A stretch of 64,000 nt of DNA from Rhodospirillales bacterium (GTDB lineage Bacteria > Pseudomonadota > Alphaproteobacteria > Micavibrionales > Micavibrionaceae). The stretch is from assembly GCA_023898785.1 (NCBI GenBank), contig CP060239.1, positions 1,860,001 through 1,924,000 of the forward strand. The letters run 5' to 3'. The notes beneath the pieces are model-generated. The model was not told the origin of the DNA and did no database searches. It worked only from the letters and a program-made list of their open reading frames with translations. The first letter of the stretch is position 1. Each line of letters opens with the position of its first letter. The position numbers and the translations under genes are program-made. Below are positions 24,856 to 33,887 of the stretch, in pieces.

Positions 24856-24992
24856 TTATCGTGCCGTGTTGGGGGTTTTGTATGTCGTGCTTGGTACCAT
24901 ACATAATTTTATCAGAGTTATTCAAGAATTGCTTGTGGGAATGCCTGGCCGATTTGTTTAGAAAGCGTTCATTTTTTTAATGAAAGAGTGAT

Positions 24993-26153
24993 ATGATTTT
25001 GAGATTAAGGCGATTATTTTTCGGAGCGATGTGCGTGAAATTTAGGCTCTTTGTAATTTTTATGATGCTGGTAATTGCAAATGTTGTTCCCGTTTCTGCC
25101 GGTGCGGCGCAGTCTGGGGCGCCTTCTTTAAAAACATCTGAATCATCGTCGCGGTTTTTTGATACTCAAGCCAGAGCTGTTGACGGCGGGACTTTGATGG
25201 CCGGGAAAACACCAATCAAGCTTTGGGGGATTCAGCCGATTGAAGGCATGCCGGCGCAATTTTCGGTGAATGTTCGCGCGGCGCTTGATGCTGTACTGGG
25301 GTATAATAAGGTGCGCTGTGAAATGAAAAGCCGGGATGCTTCCGGCGTTGTTGCCCAATGTACCAATAGTTTCGATCAGGATTTGGGATTGTATATGCTT
25401 CAGCGTGGGTTTGCCGTGGTGGATCGGGCGGCTGTGTTCGGTGGTGCGTTTGAAGAATCGTATATTCAGGCTGAGAAAGATGCGCAGAAGCAGGGGCTTG
25501 GTGTCTGGTTGCAAGAAGGGAGCAGATCTTCGGAGAATGACGGCGCTTTTATGATGATTGCGGGCGGTATTTTAATTCTGTGTTTGCTCGGCGCATTTTC
25601 GGTTTTGACGTTGATTATTATGAAGGGGTTCCAAAAAGTCGCAGACGTACAGACTCAAAGTATGAATATGATGGCTCGCGAGCGAGCGCTTCGAGATAAA
25701 GAACGCGAAATTTTTGCAACGATGCTTGATTCGGAGATTAAAGCGAACAAGTCCAAGGTTGAAGCCTATTTGGTCGTGTATGACGAGATGCTTAAGGATT
25801 TGAAAGATCCGGATAAAAAACCCAAATATAAAAAGGCGGGCGATATTGTGCAGGCGCAGCCAGCGATGGAGCGTTCAGTTTTTGATCGCAATACGGACAA
25901 GCTTGATATTTTGGGTGATCAGCTTTCGAGTGAGGTCATTCATTTTTACGCACGGATAAAGAGCAAGCCGGATTATATCAATCTTGAGCCGGAAATGCCG
26001 GTTGAAGAGGCTCGTGAGATTGTTGAAACGGCGTATAATCGTGCGCAGAGAATGGATGAAATTTCAGATCGGCTAATTGATCTTTTTGAACGTGGCGGAT
26101 ATGCCAGAGGTGGCCCCAAGAATTCGGACAGTGAGTTAAGCTACGATCTATGA
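24993..26153 (+). CDS. SNase-like domain membrane protein, 3' end replaced by an IS3 element
   Basis: A 386-residue protein: an N-terminal signal or anchor (about residues 15-38), a thermonuclease-like OB-fold region (about 58-178: DGGTLMAGKTPIKLWGI, YMLQRGFAVVDRAAVF, AEKDAQKQGLGVW), a membrane segment near 187-210, then a charged coiled-coil region (about 220-300) and a helical tail. The SNase catalytic positions appear degenerate (IKLWGIQPIEG instead of a motif with Arg and a metal-binding Asp), so nuclease activity is doubtful. The last five residues and the stop codon lie in the left end of the IS element at 26134. Joining the two flanks directly would instead give an in-frame tail SVAAKLAEEPRPPLP and a stop. 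Confidence 0.75.
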   Translation: MILRLRRLFFGAMCVKFRLFVIFMMLVIANVVPVSAGAAQSGAPSLKTSESSSRFFDTQARAVDGGTLMAGKTPIKLWGIQPIEGMPAQFSVNVRAALDAVLGYNKVRCEMKSRDASGVVAQCTNSFDQDLGLYMLQRGFAVVDRAAVFGGAFEESYIQAEKDAQKQGLGVWLQEGSRSSENDGAFMMIAGGILILCLLGAFSVLTLIIMKGFQKVADVQTQSMNMMARERALRDKEREIFATMLDSEIKANKSKVEAYLVVYDEMLKDLKDPDKKPKYKKAGDIVQAQPAMERSVFDRNTDKLDILGDQLSSEVIHFYARIKSKPDYINLEPEMPVEEAREIVETAYNRAQRMDEISDRLIDLFERGGYARGGPKNSDSELSYDL

Positions 26154-26173
26154 CCGAAGGAGGGTCATGGATT

Positions 26174-26485
26174 ATGAGTAAGACAAGGAAGAACTACCCG
26201 GCGAAGTTTAAAGCGCAGGTTGCGCTGGCGGCGTTGCGGGAGGACGCGCCGATCACGGAGCTGTCATCCCGTTACGGGGTGCATGCGACGGTCATTCACC
26301 GTTGGAAGAAGGAGGCTCTGGCTGCGCTGGAGGCGGGTTTTGCGGGCAAGCTGGAATCGCGAGCGGACGCGCATAACGCCGAGGTCAGGGACTTGCACGC
26401 CAAGATCGGACAGCTGACAGTGGAACGTGATTTTTTAGCCGATGCCTCCGCCCGGTTGCGGTCCGGGGGCGGCAGGAAATGGTAG
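26174..26485 (+). CDS. IS3-family transposase OrfA
   Basis: A protein of about 103 residues with the N-terminal helix-turn-helix that recognises the IS ends (YPAKFKAQVALAALREDAPI, ELSSRYGVHATVIHRWKKEAL) and a C-terminal leucine-zipper-like helix (EVRDLHAKIGQLTVERDFL) used for OrfA/OrfAB contacts. I chose the ATG at 26174 because AAGGAGGG lies about 10 nt upstream; the ORF opens at 26150. It overlaps orfB by 7 nt in the -1 frame. Confidence 0.9.
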   Translation: MSKTRKNYPAKFKAQVALAALREDAPITELSSRYGVHATVIHRWKKEALAALEAGFAGKLESRADAHNAEVRDLHAKIGQLTVERDFLADASARLRSGGGRKW

Positions 26486-27384
26486 ACCCGTCCAATGACA
26501 ATATCGGCATCGCGGCGCAGTGCCGGTTGCTGGGGATCAGCCGCTCTGGCTGGTATTACGAGCGGCGCGGGGAGAGCGCGGACAATTTGGCGCTGATGCG
26601 GCTGATTGACGCGCAATTCCTGCAAACCCCGTTTTACGGGTCCCGTCAGATGGCCCGGCATCTGCGCCGTCAGGGGTACGAGGTAGGCCGCACCCGCGTG
26701 CGGCGTCTGATGCGCCTGATGGGAATCGAGGCGGTCTATCAAAGGCCGCGCACTTCGATGCCGCATCCCGGCCACCGGATTTATCCCTACCGGCTCAAGG
26801 GGCTCACGATCACCCGCCCGAACCATGTATGGTGCGCGGATATCACGTACATCCCTGTCAAACGCGGGTTTTTGTATCTGGTAGCGATCATGGACTGGGC
26901 CAGCCGGAAGGTGCTGGCCTGGCGGCTGTCGAACACGATGGAAACGCGCTTTTGCGTGGAGGCGCTGGAGGAAGCCATCGCCCGCTACGGGCCGCCGGAG
27001 ATCTTCAATACCGATCAGGGCAGCCAGTTCACGGCGGACGCGTGGACGGGCGTCCTGAAAGAAAACGGGATCGCGATCTCGATGGACGGCAAGGGCCGCT
27101 GGATGGACAATGTGTTCATCGAGCGGCTGTGGCGGAGTCTGAAATATGAATGCGTGTATCTGAACGCGTTCGAGAGCGGCCTGCAAGCCAGGCGGGATAT
27201 CGGGCGCTGGCTGGCGTTTTACAACGCGCAGAGGCCGCATTCGGTATTTGATGGACAAACCCCGGACGACGTTTATGATGAACGAAATTTTGTTTCTCCG
27301 GCCTCGGGCTTGCCGCCTCCGCCTAACGGCTCCGGCGGCCGCGCCCTTCACCCGGAGAAACAAAACCACAGGCAGGCGGCATGA
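26479..27384 (+). CDS. IS3-family transposase OrfB (DDE integrase)
   Basis: A 301-residue DDE transposase: HTH_21-like N-terminus (YGSRQMARHLRRQGYEVGRTRVRRLM), then the rve catalytic core with Asp in WCADITYIP, Asp in NTDQGSQF and Glu in DNVFIERLWRSLKYE, the DD(35)E pattern. The family motif FYNAQRPHS is also present. It is in the -1 frame relative to orfA. The junction GGAAATGG is a poor slippery site, so re-initiation at the overlapping ATG may be the route, whereas frameshifting is usual in the family. No disruption is seen. Confidence 0.92.
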   Translation: MVDPSNDNIGIAAQCRLLGISRSGWYYERRGESADNLALMRLIDAQFLQTPFYGSRQMARHLRRQGYEVGRTRVRRLMRLMGIEAVYQRPRTSMPHPGHRIYPYRLKGLTITRPNHVWCADITYIPVKRGFLYLVAIMDWASRKVLAWRLSNTMETRFCVEALEEAIARYGPPEIFNTDQGSQFTADAWTGVLKENGIAISMDGKGRWMDNVFIERLWRSLKYECVYLNAFESGLQARRDIGRWLAFYNAQRPHSVFDGQTPDDVYDERNFVSPASGLPPPPNGSGGRALHPEKQNHRQAA

Positions 27385-27495
27385 CAATAACCAACCGATC
27401 GTAGCTTAACTTCGCCGCAAAGCTGGCCGAAGAACCGAGACCACCTCTGCCATAGAAGAAGACGGCGAATAATTTGTTTGAAATCTGGTTTTGGG

Positions 27496-28953
27496 TTAGT
27501 CAAACAGGTTTGTCTGAGGGTCGTTTTGCGCAGGTGGTGGCGCTTTTCTTTTTTTCGTTTTGGGCTTTGAAGCTTTTTTTGATGTTGTGATTGCCTGGAT
27601 GTGGCCCTGATTACGAAACTGTATGTCCAGTACCTGGTTCGGGTGGATGTTACTGGCATCGGGGATAAGAGTTCCTTTTTCATCGCGCACGACGCTAAAA
27701 CCTCGCTGGAGAATATTTTCAAAGCTGTATGCTTCGAGCATTTTACCAAGATGGTCCAGTTTTTGTGTTGGTTCCCGGGTGAGTTTGAGGCTGAGCGTTT
27801 CCAGATGTTCGTTCCAACGCGATAGATTTTGTGATGCTTCTGCGAGGCGTTCGCGTGGGTGGCGAAGCCTGGCGGTTTGCTCGGATAGCGCATGTTTTTT
27901 TGTATCGAGGAAACGGCTAAAAAGTCCGGAGAGTTTATAGGAAAGGTGGTCGATCCGCTGGGTCTGCGTTTCGAGGAGGCGCGCGGGATCACCAAGGCGG
28001 GCGCTGAGTGATTCTATTTTGTGGCGATGTTCGGAGAGTAGGCGGGTCATGCCGGAGATCAGGCGCTGTTCGTCTTCCAGAATTTGCGCGATGAGGTTGG
28101 CACGTACAGGCACGGCCATTTCTGCAGCGCCGGTGGGGGTTGGTGCGCGGACATCAGCTGCGAAGTCGGCAAGTGTGGTGTCGGTTTCATGCCCGATTGC
28201 GGAGATGATCGGGATTTCGCTTTCGGCAATCGCGCGGACAACGTCTTCTTCATTGAAGGGCATTAAATCTTCGAGAGAGCCGCCGCCGCGCGCGACGATG
28301 AGCAAGTCGGGGCGGGGCTGGCCGTGTTTATGAATGGTTTGGAAGCTGCGGATGGCGCTGGCGACTTGATTAGCCGCGCCGTCGCCCTGCACGAGGACGG
28401 GCCAGACCAGCACATGGCGCGGGAAGCGATCGGCCAGGCGGTGGAGAATATCGCGAATGACTGCGCCGGTGGGTGAGGTGACGACGCCGATGGTCTGGGG
28501 CAGGAAGGGCAGCGGTTTTTTTCTTTCCGGGGCGAAGAGACCTTCCTCGCCCAGTTTCTTTTTACGTTCTTCAAGCATTTTGAGGAGTGCGCCTTCTCCG
28601 GCCAGTTCCATCGATTCGATGATCAGTTGGTATTTTGAGCTTTTGGGGTAGCTGGATATACGCCCGGTGCAGATGACTTCAAGGCCTTCTTCAGGTTTAA
28701 CGGAGAGGTTGGAGAGTACGCCTTTCCAGCATACGGCATCGATGACGGCCTGATCGTCTTTGAGGGATGAATAAAGGTGCCCGGAGCCCGCGATTGAAAT
28801 ACGGGAAAGCTCTCCGCGGACGCGAATGCGGCCATAATTTTCTTCGAGTGTACGTTTGAGTGAAAGCGCCAGATCGCTGACGGAAAATTCCGGTATGTTA
28901 GATCTGTGGGTTTCTGTTTGTATTTTTGTTTTTTGGGCTTCGGATTCGGACAT
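27496..28953 (-). CDS. xseA: exodeoxyribonuclease VII large subunit
   Basis: Large catalytic subunit of exonuclease VII, which degrades single-stranded DNA with XseB. The 485 residues show an N-terminal OB-fold (EFSVSDLALSLKRTLEENYGRIRVRGELS, GHLYSSLKDDQAVIDAVCWKG), the catalytic core (IGVVTSPTGAVIRDILHRLADRFP, LLIVARGGGSLEDLMPFNEEDVVRAI, PIISAIGHETDTTLADFAADVRAPTPTGAAEMAVP) and a long coiled-coil C-terminus. The Lys/Pro-rich tail after about 455 is a lineage extension. It is convergent toward the IS-carrying gene and divergent from putA (47 bp). xseB is not in the window. Confidence 0.96.
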   Translation of the reverse strand: MSESEAQKTKIQTETHRSNIPEFSVSDLALSLKRTLEENYGRIRVRGELSRISIAGSGHLYSSLKDDQAVIDAVCWKGVLSNLSVKPEEGLEVICTGRISSYPKSSKYQLIIESMELAGEGALLKMLEERKKKLGEEGLFAPERKKPLPFLPQTIGVVTSPTGAVIRDILHRLADRFPRHVLVWPVLVQGDGAANQVASAIRSFQTIHKHGQPRPDLLIVARGGGSLEDLMPFNEEDVVRAIAESEIPIISAIGHETDTTLADFAADVRAPTPTGAAEMAVPVRANLIAQILEDEQRLISGMTRLLSEHRHKIESLSARLGDPARLLETQTQRIDHLSYKLSGLFSRFLDTKKHALSEQTARLRHPRERLAEASQNLSRWNEHLETLSLKLTREPTQKLDHLGKMLEAYSFENILQRGFSVVRDEKGTLIPDASNIHPNQVLDIQFRNQGHIQAITTSKKASKPKTKKRKAPPPAQNDPQTNLFD

Positions 28954-29000
28954 GGTTTTATGATAGGATTAGCCTTTGAAGCTTGAAAGGTTTTTTTTCA

Positions 29001-32000
29001 ATGACGTCTCCTTCCTTTTCTCCTTATTTCCAGCGTAGCGAGGAAGCTGCCGTTAAGGGCTTGCTTCAAGATTTTGATTGGGATGAAGGTAGGGCAGCGC
29101 GGATTGGTAAAGAGGCGGCGGCGCTAATTGAGGCCATGCGGGGCCAGAAACAGGAGGTTGGTCAGCTGGAATCCTTTATGCGTGATTATGCGTTGGATAC
29201 GGAGGAGGGGCTGGCTCTGATGATGTTGGCTGAGGCTTTGCTCCGTATTCCTGATAAGGCAACGCGCCGGGAGTTGATTCGGGACAAGGTTGCGGCGGCG
29301 AATTGGCTTGAGGGTGTGGGCGGATCGAAGGATTGGGTGGTTAAAGCTGCCGGGGTCGGGTTGTTTATGACTTCCAGGACTTTGAATGGCGCTTTGAGTA
29401 AAATCGGTGAGCCGATTGTGCGCGAGGCGATGCTCAAAGCCATGCGGATGTTAGGCGGGCAGTTTGTGCTTGGCCAAGATATTGAAGAGGCGATGCAAAA
29501 GGCTTTGCCGCTCAGGAATCGCGGCTATCGAATGTCGTATGACATGCTTGGCGAGGGGGCGCGCAGTGCGGCTGATGCGCAGCATTATTATGAGGCGTAC
29601 GAAAGTGCGATTGAGTATATCGGCCAGCGGGCCGATAAAAAGCTGGTTCGGCGTCCCGGGGTTTCGGTTAAGCTTTCTGCGTTGCATCCGCGTTATGAAT
29701 TTGCGCAGAGCGAGATCTGCGTCCCTGAAATGGCGGCGCGGTTATTGGCTTTGTTGCAAAAGGCAGCTTCGTACGATCTGGCGTTGACGGTCGATGCGGA
29801 GGAATGCGCACGGCTGAATTTGTCGATTGAGATTATTGAGCGGGTTTTGGGTGATGCATCCTTGGGAGATTGGGATGGGTTTGGGCTTGCGGTGCAGGCC
29901 TATCACAAGGCTGCGCCGGCGGTGATTGATCATGTGGCTGAAATGGCCAAGGCGCGTACTCGGCGCATTCAGATGCGGCTGGTTAAGGGCGCATATTGGG
30001 ACAGCGAGATTAAAAAGGCACAAGTGGCGGGTCTTTGCGATTTTCCGGTTTATACGCGCAAGAGCCATAGCGATACGTCGTATTTGGTGTGTGCGCATAA
30101 AATGTTTGATTACGTGGATACGCTTTATCCGATGTTTGGAACGCATAATGCGTACAGCGTGGCGGCGATTATGGATATGGCACATAATGTTGGAGCGGGC
30201 GCATTTGAATTTCAGCGTTTATTTGGTATGGGGGGCGCGCTGTTTGATCAACTTTTAGATCGCGGGGCGGTGGCGAGTATTTATGCGCCGGTTGGGCCGC
30301 ATAAGGATCTGTTACCTTATCTGGTGCGGCGGTTGCTTGAAAATGGGGCCAATAGCTCCTTCGTGAACCGGGGGCTGGACCCGGATGCATCGGTGGAAAG
30401 TCTTGTGGTTGATCCTGTGGATAAGTCTAAAAACCGCAAAGAGTTTAAGCACCCTAAAATTGTGTTGCCAAAAAATTTATTTATGGATGAAACGCCGCAA
30501 GGTCGAGCCAACTCTTCTGGTGTGGACCTTGATGCGCCCGAGACGCTTGCACAATTGAGTCAGGAAATTGGTGCGTATGATAACAGTTCTGTCAGTGCGG
30601 CAGCATTGATTGATGGAAGGACATTGAAAAGCGGGGCTGCGCGGACGGCTTTGAACCCGGCGGATCGGGCCGATGTGGTGGGGCAGGTTTATGATGCGGA
30701 TTTCAAAACGGTGGAGCGTGCGTTTGAGGCTGCGCAAGCTGGTTTTGTGGAGTGGAATGCGTGCGATTCGGATGTGCGGGCGCGGGCGCTGGAGTGCGCT
30801 GCGGACATGTTGGAAGAGCGGCGCGGTGAATTTATGGCTTTGCTGGTGCGCGAAGCCGGGAAAACGTTGGTGGACGCGGTATCCGAAATTCGTGAGGCGG
30901 TCGATTTCCTGCGTTATTACGCAAGTCGAGGGCGCAAGCTTTTTGCGGCTGAGGGCGAAGCTTTGCCGGGGCCGACCGGGGAGCGGAATCGGCTTTATCA
31001 GCAAGGGCGCGGGGTGTTTGTGTGTATATCCCCATGGAATTTTCCTTTGGCGATTTTTACCGGGCAGGTGGCTGCGGCGTTGATGACGGGGAATGCGGTG
31101 ATTGCAAAACCAGCGGAGCAGACGCCGCTGATTGCTTATAAAATGGTGGAATTGCTGCATGAGGCTGGCGTGATTCCTGCAGCATTACATTTGCTGCCTG
31201 GTGACGGGCGCGTAGGTGCGTGCGCGGTGGAGCACGGGCTGTGTGCCGGGGTTGCTTTTACCGGTTCGACCGAGGTGGCGCGGATTATAAACCGGGCTTT
31301 GGCTGAGAAGAATGGTCCGATTGTACCGCTGATTGCCGAGACGGGTGGGCAGAATGCGATGATTGTTGATAGTTCGGCATTGCCTGAGCAGGTTGTGGAT
31401 GATGTGATTTTGAGCGCGTTTGGCAGCGCGGGTCAGCGTTGCTCGGCGTTACGGGTTTTATGTGTACAGGAGGATATTGCCGATAAGGTGGTGCGGATGC
31501 TGGCCGGGGCTATGGATGAGCTGTGTATTGGTGATCCTGCTCGGCTTTCTACGGATGTCGGACCAGTGATCGATGAGGAGGCTATGGCTATGCTTGTGCA
31601 TCATCATGAAGCTTTGAAAGGGTTTGGTCAGTGTATTGGTAAGGTTACGGTCTCAAATGCGCTTGCACGTAAAGGGCATTATTTTGGGCCGTGCGCATAT
31701 GAAATTCCCGGCATGGGGGCGCTCACCAAAGAAGTTTTTGGACCGATTTTGCATGTGATTCGCTATTCTAAAGATGGTTTGGATGATTTGCTGAGGGATA
31801 TAAATGCGAGCGGGTATGGTTTGACGCTGGGAATTCATAGCCGGCTCGAGAGTTTTCATCAGTATGTGGCGGCGGGTGTACGTGCCGGGAATGTTTATGT
31901 GAATCGTTCGATGATTGGCGCGGTGGTTGGCTCGCAGCCCTTTGGCGGAAGCGGGTTGTCGGGTACGGGGCCGAAAGCCGGCGGGCCGCATTATCTGGCG

Positions 32001-32081
32001 CGCTTCGCGAGCGAGCGGGTGATCAGCGTTGATACAACTGCAGCCGGGGGGAATGCGTCTCTTGTATCCTTAAGCGAATAG
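29001..32081 (+). CDS. putA: bifunctional proline dehydrogenase / P5C dehydrogenase
   Basis: Oxidises proline to glutamate in two steps (FAD-dependent PRODH, then NAD-dependent glutamate-semialdehyde dehydrogenase) with substrate channelling. About 1026 residues: PRODH domain roughly 100-440 (GYRMSYDMLGEGARSAADAQHY, RPGVSVKLSALHPRYE, QMRLVKGAYWDSEIK) and P5CDH domain roughly 530-1000, with catalytic Cys814 (GSAGQRCSALR) and general base Glu780 (AETGGQNAM). There is no N-terminal ribbon-helix-helix, so it is a bifunctional, not self-regulating trifunctional, PutA. I use the ATG at 29001 with GAAAGG upstream; an in-frame TTG at 28983 is less likely. Glutamate made here would feed the NAD-glutamate dehydrogenase at 61.7 kb. 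Confidence 0.97.
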   Translation: MTSPSFSPYFQRSEEAAVKGLLQDFDWDEGRAARIGKEAAALIEAMRGQKQEVGQLESFMRDYALDTEEGLALMMLAEALLRIPDKATRRELIRDKVAAANWLEGVGGSKDWVVKAAGVGLFMTSRTLNGALSKIGEPIVREAMLKAMRMLGGQFVLGQDIEEAMQKALPLRNRGYRMSYDMLGEGARSAADAQHYYEAYESAIEYIGQRADKKLVRRPGVSVKLSALHPRYEFAQSEICVPEMAARLLALLQKAASYDLALTVDAEECARLNLSIEIIERVLGDASLGDWDGFGLAVQAYHKAAPAVIDHVAEMAKARTRRIQMRLVKGAYWDSEIKKAQVAGLCDFPVYTRKSHSDTSYLVCAHKMFDYVDTLYPMFGTHNAYSVAAIMDMAHNVGAGAFEFQRLFGMGGALFDQLLDRGAVASIYAPVGPHKDLLPYLVRRLLENGANSSFVNRGLDPDASVESLVVDPVDKSKNRKEFKHPKIVLPKNLFMDETPQGRANSSGVDLDAPETLAQLSQEIGAYDNSSVSAAALIDGRTLKSGAARTALNPADRADVVGQVYDADFKTVERAFEAAQAGFVEWNACDSDVRARALECAADMLEERRGEFMALLVREAGKTLVDAVSEIREAVDFLRYYASRGRKLFAAEGEALPGPTGERNRLYQQGRGVFVCISPWNFPLAIFTGQVAAALMTGNAVIAKPAEQTPLIAYKMVELLHEAGVIPAALHLLPGDGRVGACAVEHGLCAGVAFTGSTEVARIINRALAEKNGPIVPLIAETGGQNAMIVDSSALPEQVVDDVILSAFGSAGQRCSALRVLCVQEDIADKVVRMLAGAMDELCIGDPARLSTDVGPVIDEEAMAMLVHHHEALKGFGQCIGKVTVSNALARKGHYFGPCAYEIPGMGALTKEVFGPILHVIRYSKDGLDDLLRDINASGYGLTLGIHSRLESFHQYVAAGVRAGNVYVNRSMIGAVVGSQPFGGSGLSGTGPKAGGPHYLARFASERVISVDTTAAGGNASLVSLSE

Positions 32082-32123
32082 TTTATTATCCAAAGCGTTT
32101 TCTTTTATAAGAAGGATTGGAAA

Positions 32124-33416
32124 ATGAAGGTTTTATTGGTTGGTTCAGGTGGACGGGAGCACGCGTTGGCGTGGGCTTTGGCAGCGTCGGAAAAATGTAA
32201 TGCGCTATATTGTGCGCCGGGAAATGCGGGTATTGAGGCTTGCGCGGAGTGCGTGGGTATTGGTGCGGAAGATGTACAAGGATTGGTGGGTTTTGCCAAA
32301 GATAAAGCGATTGATCTGGTGGTGATTGGGCCTGAAGCGCCGCTGGTGGCGGGGTTGGCTGACGGGCTTGCTGCAGTGAATATTGCAGTATTCGGGCCGG
32401 ATAAAAAGGCGGCGCAGCTTGAGGGTTCCAAAGGTTTTATGAAAGATTTGTGCGCAAAATACGATATTCCGACGGCCAGCTATGGCCGATTTACGGATAT
32501 TGAAGCGGCGCAGCAATTTATTGAAGATCAACCCGGCAATGTTGTGGTGAAAGCCGATGGGCTCGCTGCCGGTAAGGGCGTGATTATGTGTGATAACAAG
32601 GCTGAGGCTGTTGAAGCGGCGCGCGAGATGCTGAGTGGCGGAAGCTTTGGTGAGGCTGGTACAGAAATTGTGATTGAAGAGTTTATGGATGGTGAGGAGC
32701 TGAGTTATTTTGCGCTGGCCGATGGCAAGAGCGTATTGCCGCTAAGTTCCGCGCAGGACCATAAGCGTGCCTATGATGGCGATGAAGGGCCGAATACCGG
32801 TGGAATGGGCGCATATTCCCCGGCGCATTTAATGGACGATGCGCTGGAGCAGAAGATACTTGAGCGCATTATTCAGCCGACGATTGACGGGATGGCTGCA
32901 GAGGGTTGTCCGTTTACGGGCGTTTTATATGCGGGAATCATGATGGTCGATGGTGAGCCGAAATTGCTGGAATATAATGTGCGGTTTGGTGATCCGGAGT
33001 GTCAGCCGTTGATGATGCGTTTGCAAGGGGATTTGCTTGAAATTCTGGATGCGGCGGCACATGGGCGTTTGGCGGAAATTGCCGATCGGGTTTCATGGAG
33101 CGATAAATCAGCGCTGTGCGTGGTGATGGCTACAAAGGGGTATCCGGGATCTTATCCGAAAAACACAGTGATTAAGGGATTGGAAGATACGGCGGAAGTG
33201 AAGGATGTGACGGTGTTTCACGCCGGAACAGCCAAGGATGAAAACGGGCAGATTATTAGCACGGGTGGGCGCGTTTTAGGGGTTACGGCACTGGGCGAGA
33301 CAATTGCGGAGGCGCAGCGCCGGGCTTACATGGGTGTGAACAAGATTAATTGGCCGGATGGGTTTTGCCGTAAAGACATCGGTTGGCGGGCTTTGAAGGC
33401 GGAAGAAGCTGCCTAA
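32124..33416 (+). CDS. purD: phosphoribosylamine-glycine ligase (GARS)
   Basis: ATP-grasp enzyme making glycinamide ribonucleotide in purine synthesis. The 430 residues match PurD: MKVLLVGSGGREHALAW, VVIGPEAPLVAGLADGL, KGFMKDLCAKYDIPTASYGRF, VVKADGLAAGKGVIMCDN, SSAQDHKRAYDGDEGPNTGGMGAYSP, and MVDGEPKLLEYNVRFGDPECQ with metal-binding Glu/Asn. It is full length and follows putA by 42 bp. Its stop abuts that of the convergent tadA with no spacer. Confidence 0.97.
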   Translation: MKVLLVGSGGREHALAWALAASEKCNALYCAPGNAGIEACAECVGIGAEDVQGLVGFAKDKAIDLVVIGPEAPLVAGLADGLAAVNIAVFGPDKKAAQLEGSKGFMKDLCAKYDIPTASYGRFTDIEAAQQFIEDQPGNVVVKADGLAAGKGVIMCDNKAEAVEAAREMLSGGSFGEAGTEIVIEEFMDGEELSYFALADGKSVLPLSSAQDHKRAYDGDEGPNTGGMGAYSPAHLMDDALEQKILERIIQPTIDGMAAEGCPFTGVLYAGIMMVDGEPKLLEYNVRFGDPECQPLMMRLQGDLLEILDAAAHGRLAEIADRVSWSDKSALCVVMATKGYPGSYPKNTVIKGLEDTAEVKDVTVFHAGTAKDENGQIISTGGRVLGVTALGETIAEAQRRAYMGVNKINWPDGFCRKDIGWRALKAEEAA

Positions 33417-33887
33417 TTAGCGTTTCGCTTTAAAAAAATCGCGCAAGATCTGGCTGCATTCGTCGGCGAGGATGCCGTGGGTTACGGCTGGGCGGTGGTG
33501 GCAGGTCGGCTGGTCGTAGAATTTTCCGCCGTGCAGGATGCCGCCGCCTTTTGGGTCATGTGCGCCAAAAATGACCCGGTTCAGGCGTGCAAATGAGATT
33601 GCAGCGGCGCACATGGCGCAAGGCTCAAGGGTTATGTAGAGGTCATAGCCCGGTGTGCGCTGGGCTTTTTCGAAAGAGCAGATCTCGCGGATACACAGGA
33701 TTTCAGCGTGGGCAGTGGGGTCGCACATTGTGCGGGTGCGGTTGCCGTGGGCGGCGATAATTTCACCGGTTTCAGGGCTTACCAGAACGGCGCCGATCGG
33801 GACTTCGTCCAAGGCCTCCGCTGTTTTTGCCTCTTCCAATGCGGCGCGCATATAGATATGGTCCTGATCTGAGGTATGAGATGTCAT
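33417..33887 (-). CDS. tadA: tRNA-specific adenosine deaminase
   Basis: Converts A34 to inosine in tRNA-Arg(ACG). About 156 residues of cytidine-deaminase fold with zinc ligands His60 (HAE, catalytic Glu62) and Cys90/Cys93 (PCAMC), and PIGAVLV plus FGAHDPKGGG typical of TadA. The ATG at 33887 overlaps the ATG of the divergent rluB (CATG, 33885-33888); a TTG at 33905 would extend it 6 codons into rluB. The two genes therefore have no spacer, and each promoter must lie inside the other gene. Confidence 0.94.
   Translation of the reverse strand: MTSHTSDQDHIYMRAALEEAKTAEALDEVPIGAVLVSPETGEIIAAHGNRTRTMCDPTAHAEILCIREICSFEKAQRTPGYDLYITLEPCAMCAAAISFARLNRVIFGAHDPKGGGILHGGKFYDQPTCHHRPAVTHGILADECSQILRDFFKAKR

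Larger units (their letters stand above)
26134..27411 (+). mobile_element. IS3-family insertion sequence, apparently intact (1278 bp)
   Basis: Bounded by 15-bp perfect terminal inverted repeats: AGTTAAGCTACGATC at 26134-26148 and its complement at 27397-27411. It holds two overlapping ORFs (orfA, orfB) of IS3 type and is visibly richer in G+C than the flanks, consistent with recent arrival. I see no target-site duplication directly outside the repeats (CAGTG on the left, TCGCC on the right), so it was lost, or the true tips lie a few bases away. It has inserted into the 3' end of the SNase-like gene. Confidence 0.85.

Noticed and set aside
26475..26490. programmed -1 frameshift site for OrfAB
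   Set aside because: The orfA/orfB overlap lacks an A6G-type slippery run; overlap re-initiation is at least as likely, so no site is claimed.
26296..27387. 363-residue minus-strand ORF across the IS element
   Set aside because: Antisense to orfA/orfB, which have clear IS3 motifs. The long open frame follows from high G+C of the element; its composition is Arg/Pro/His-rich and unlike a real protein.
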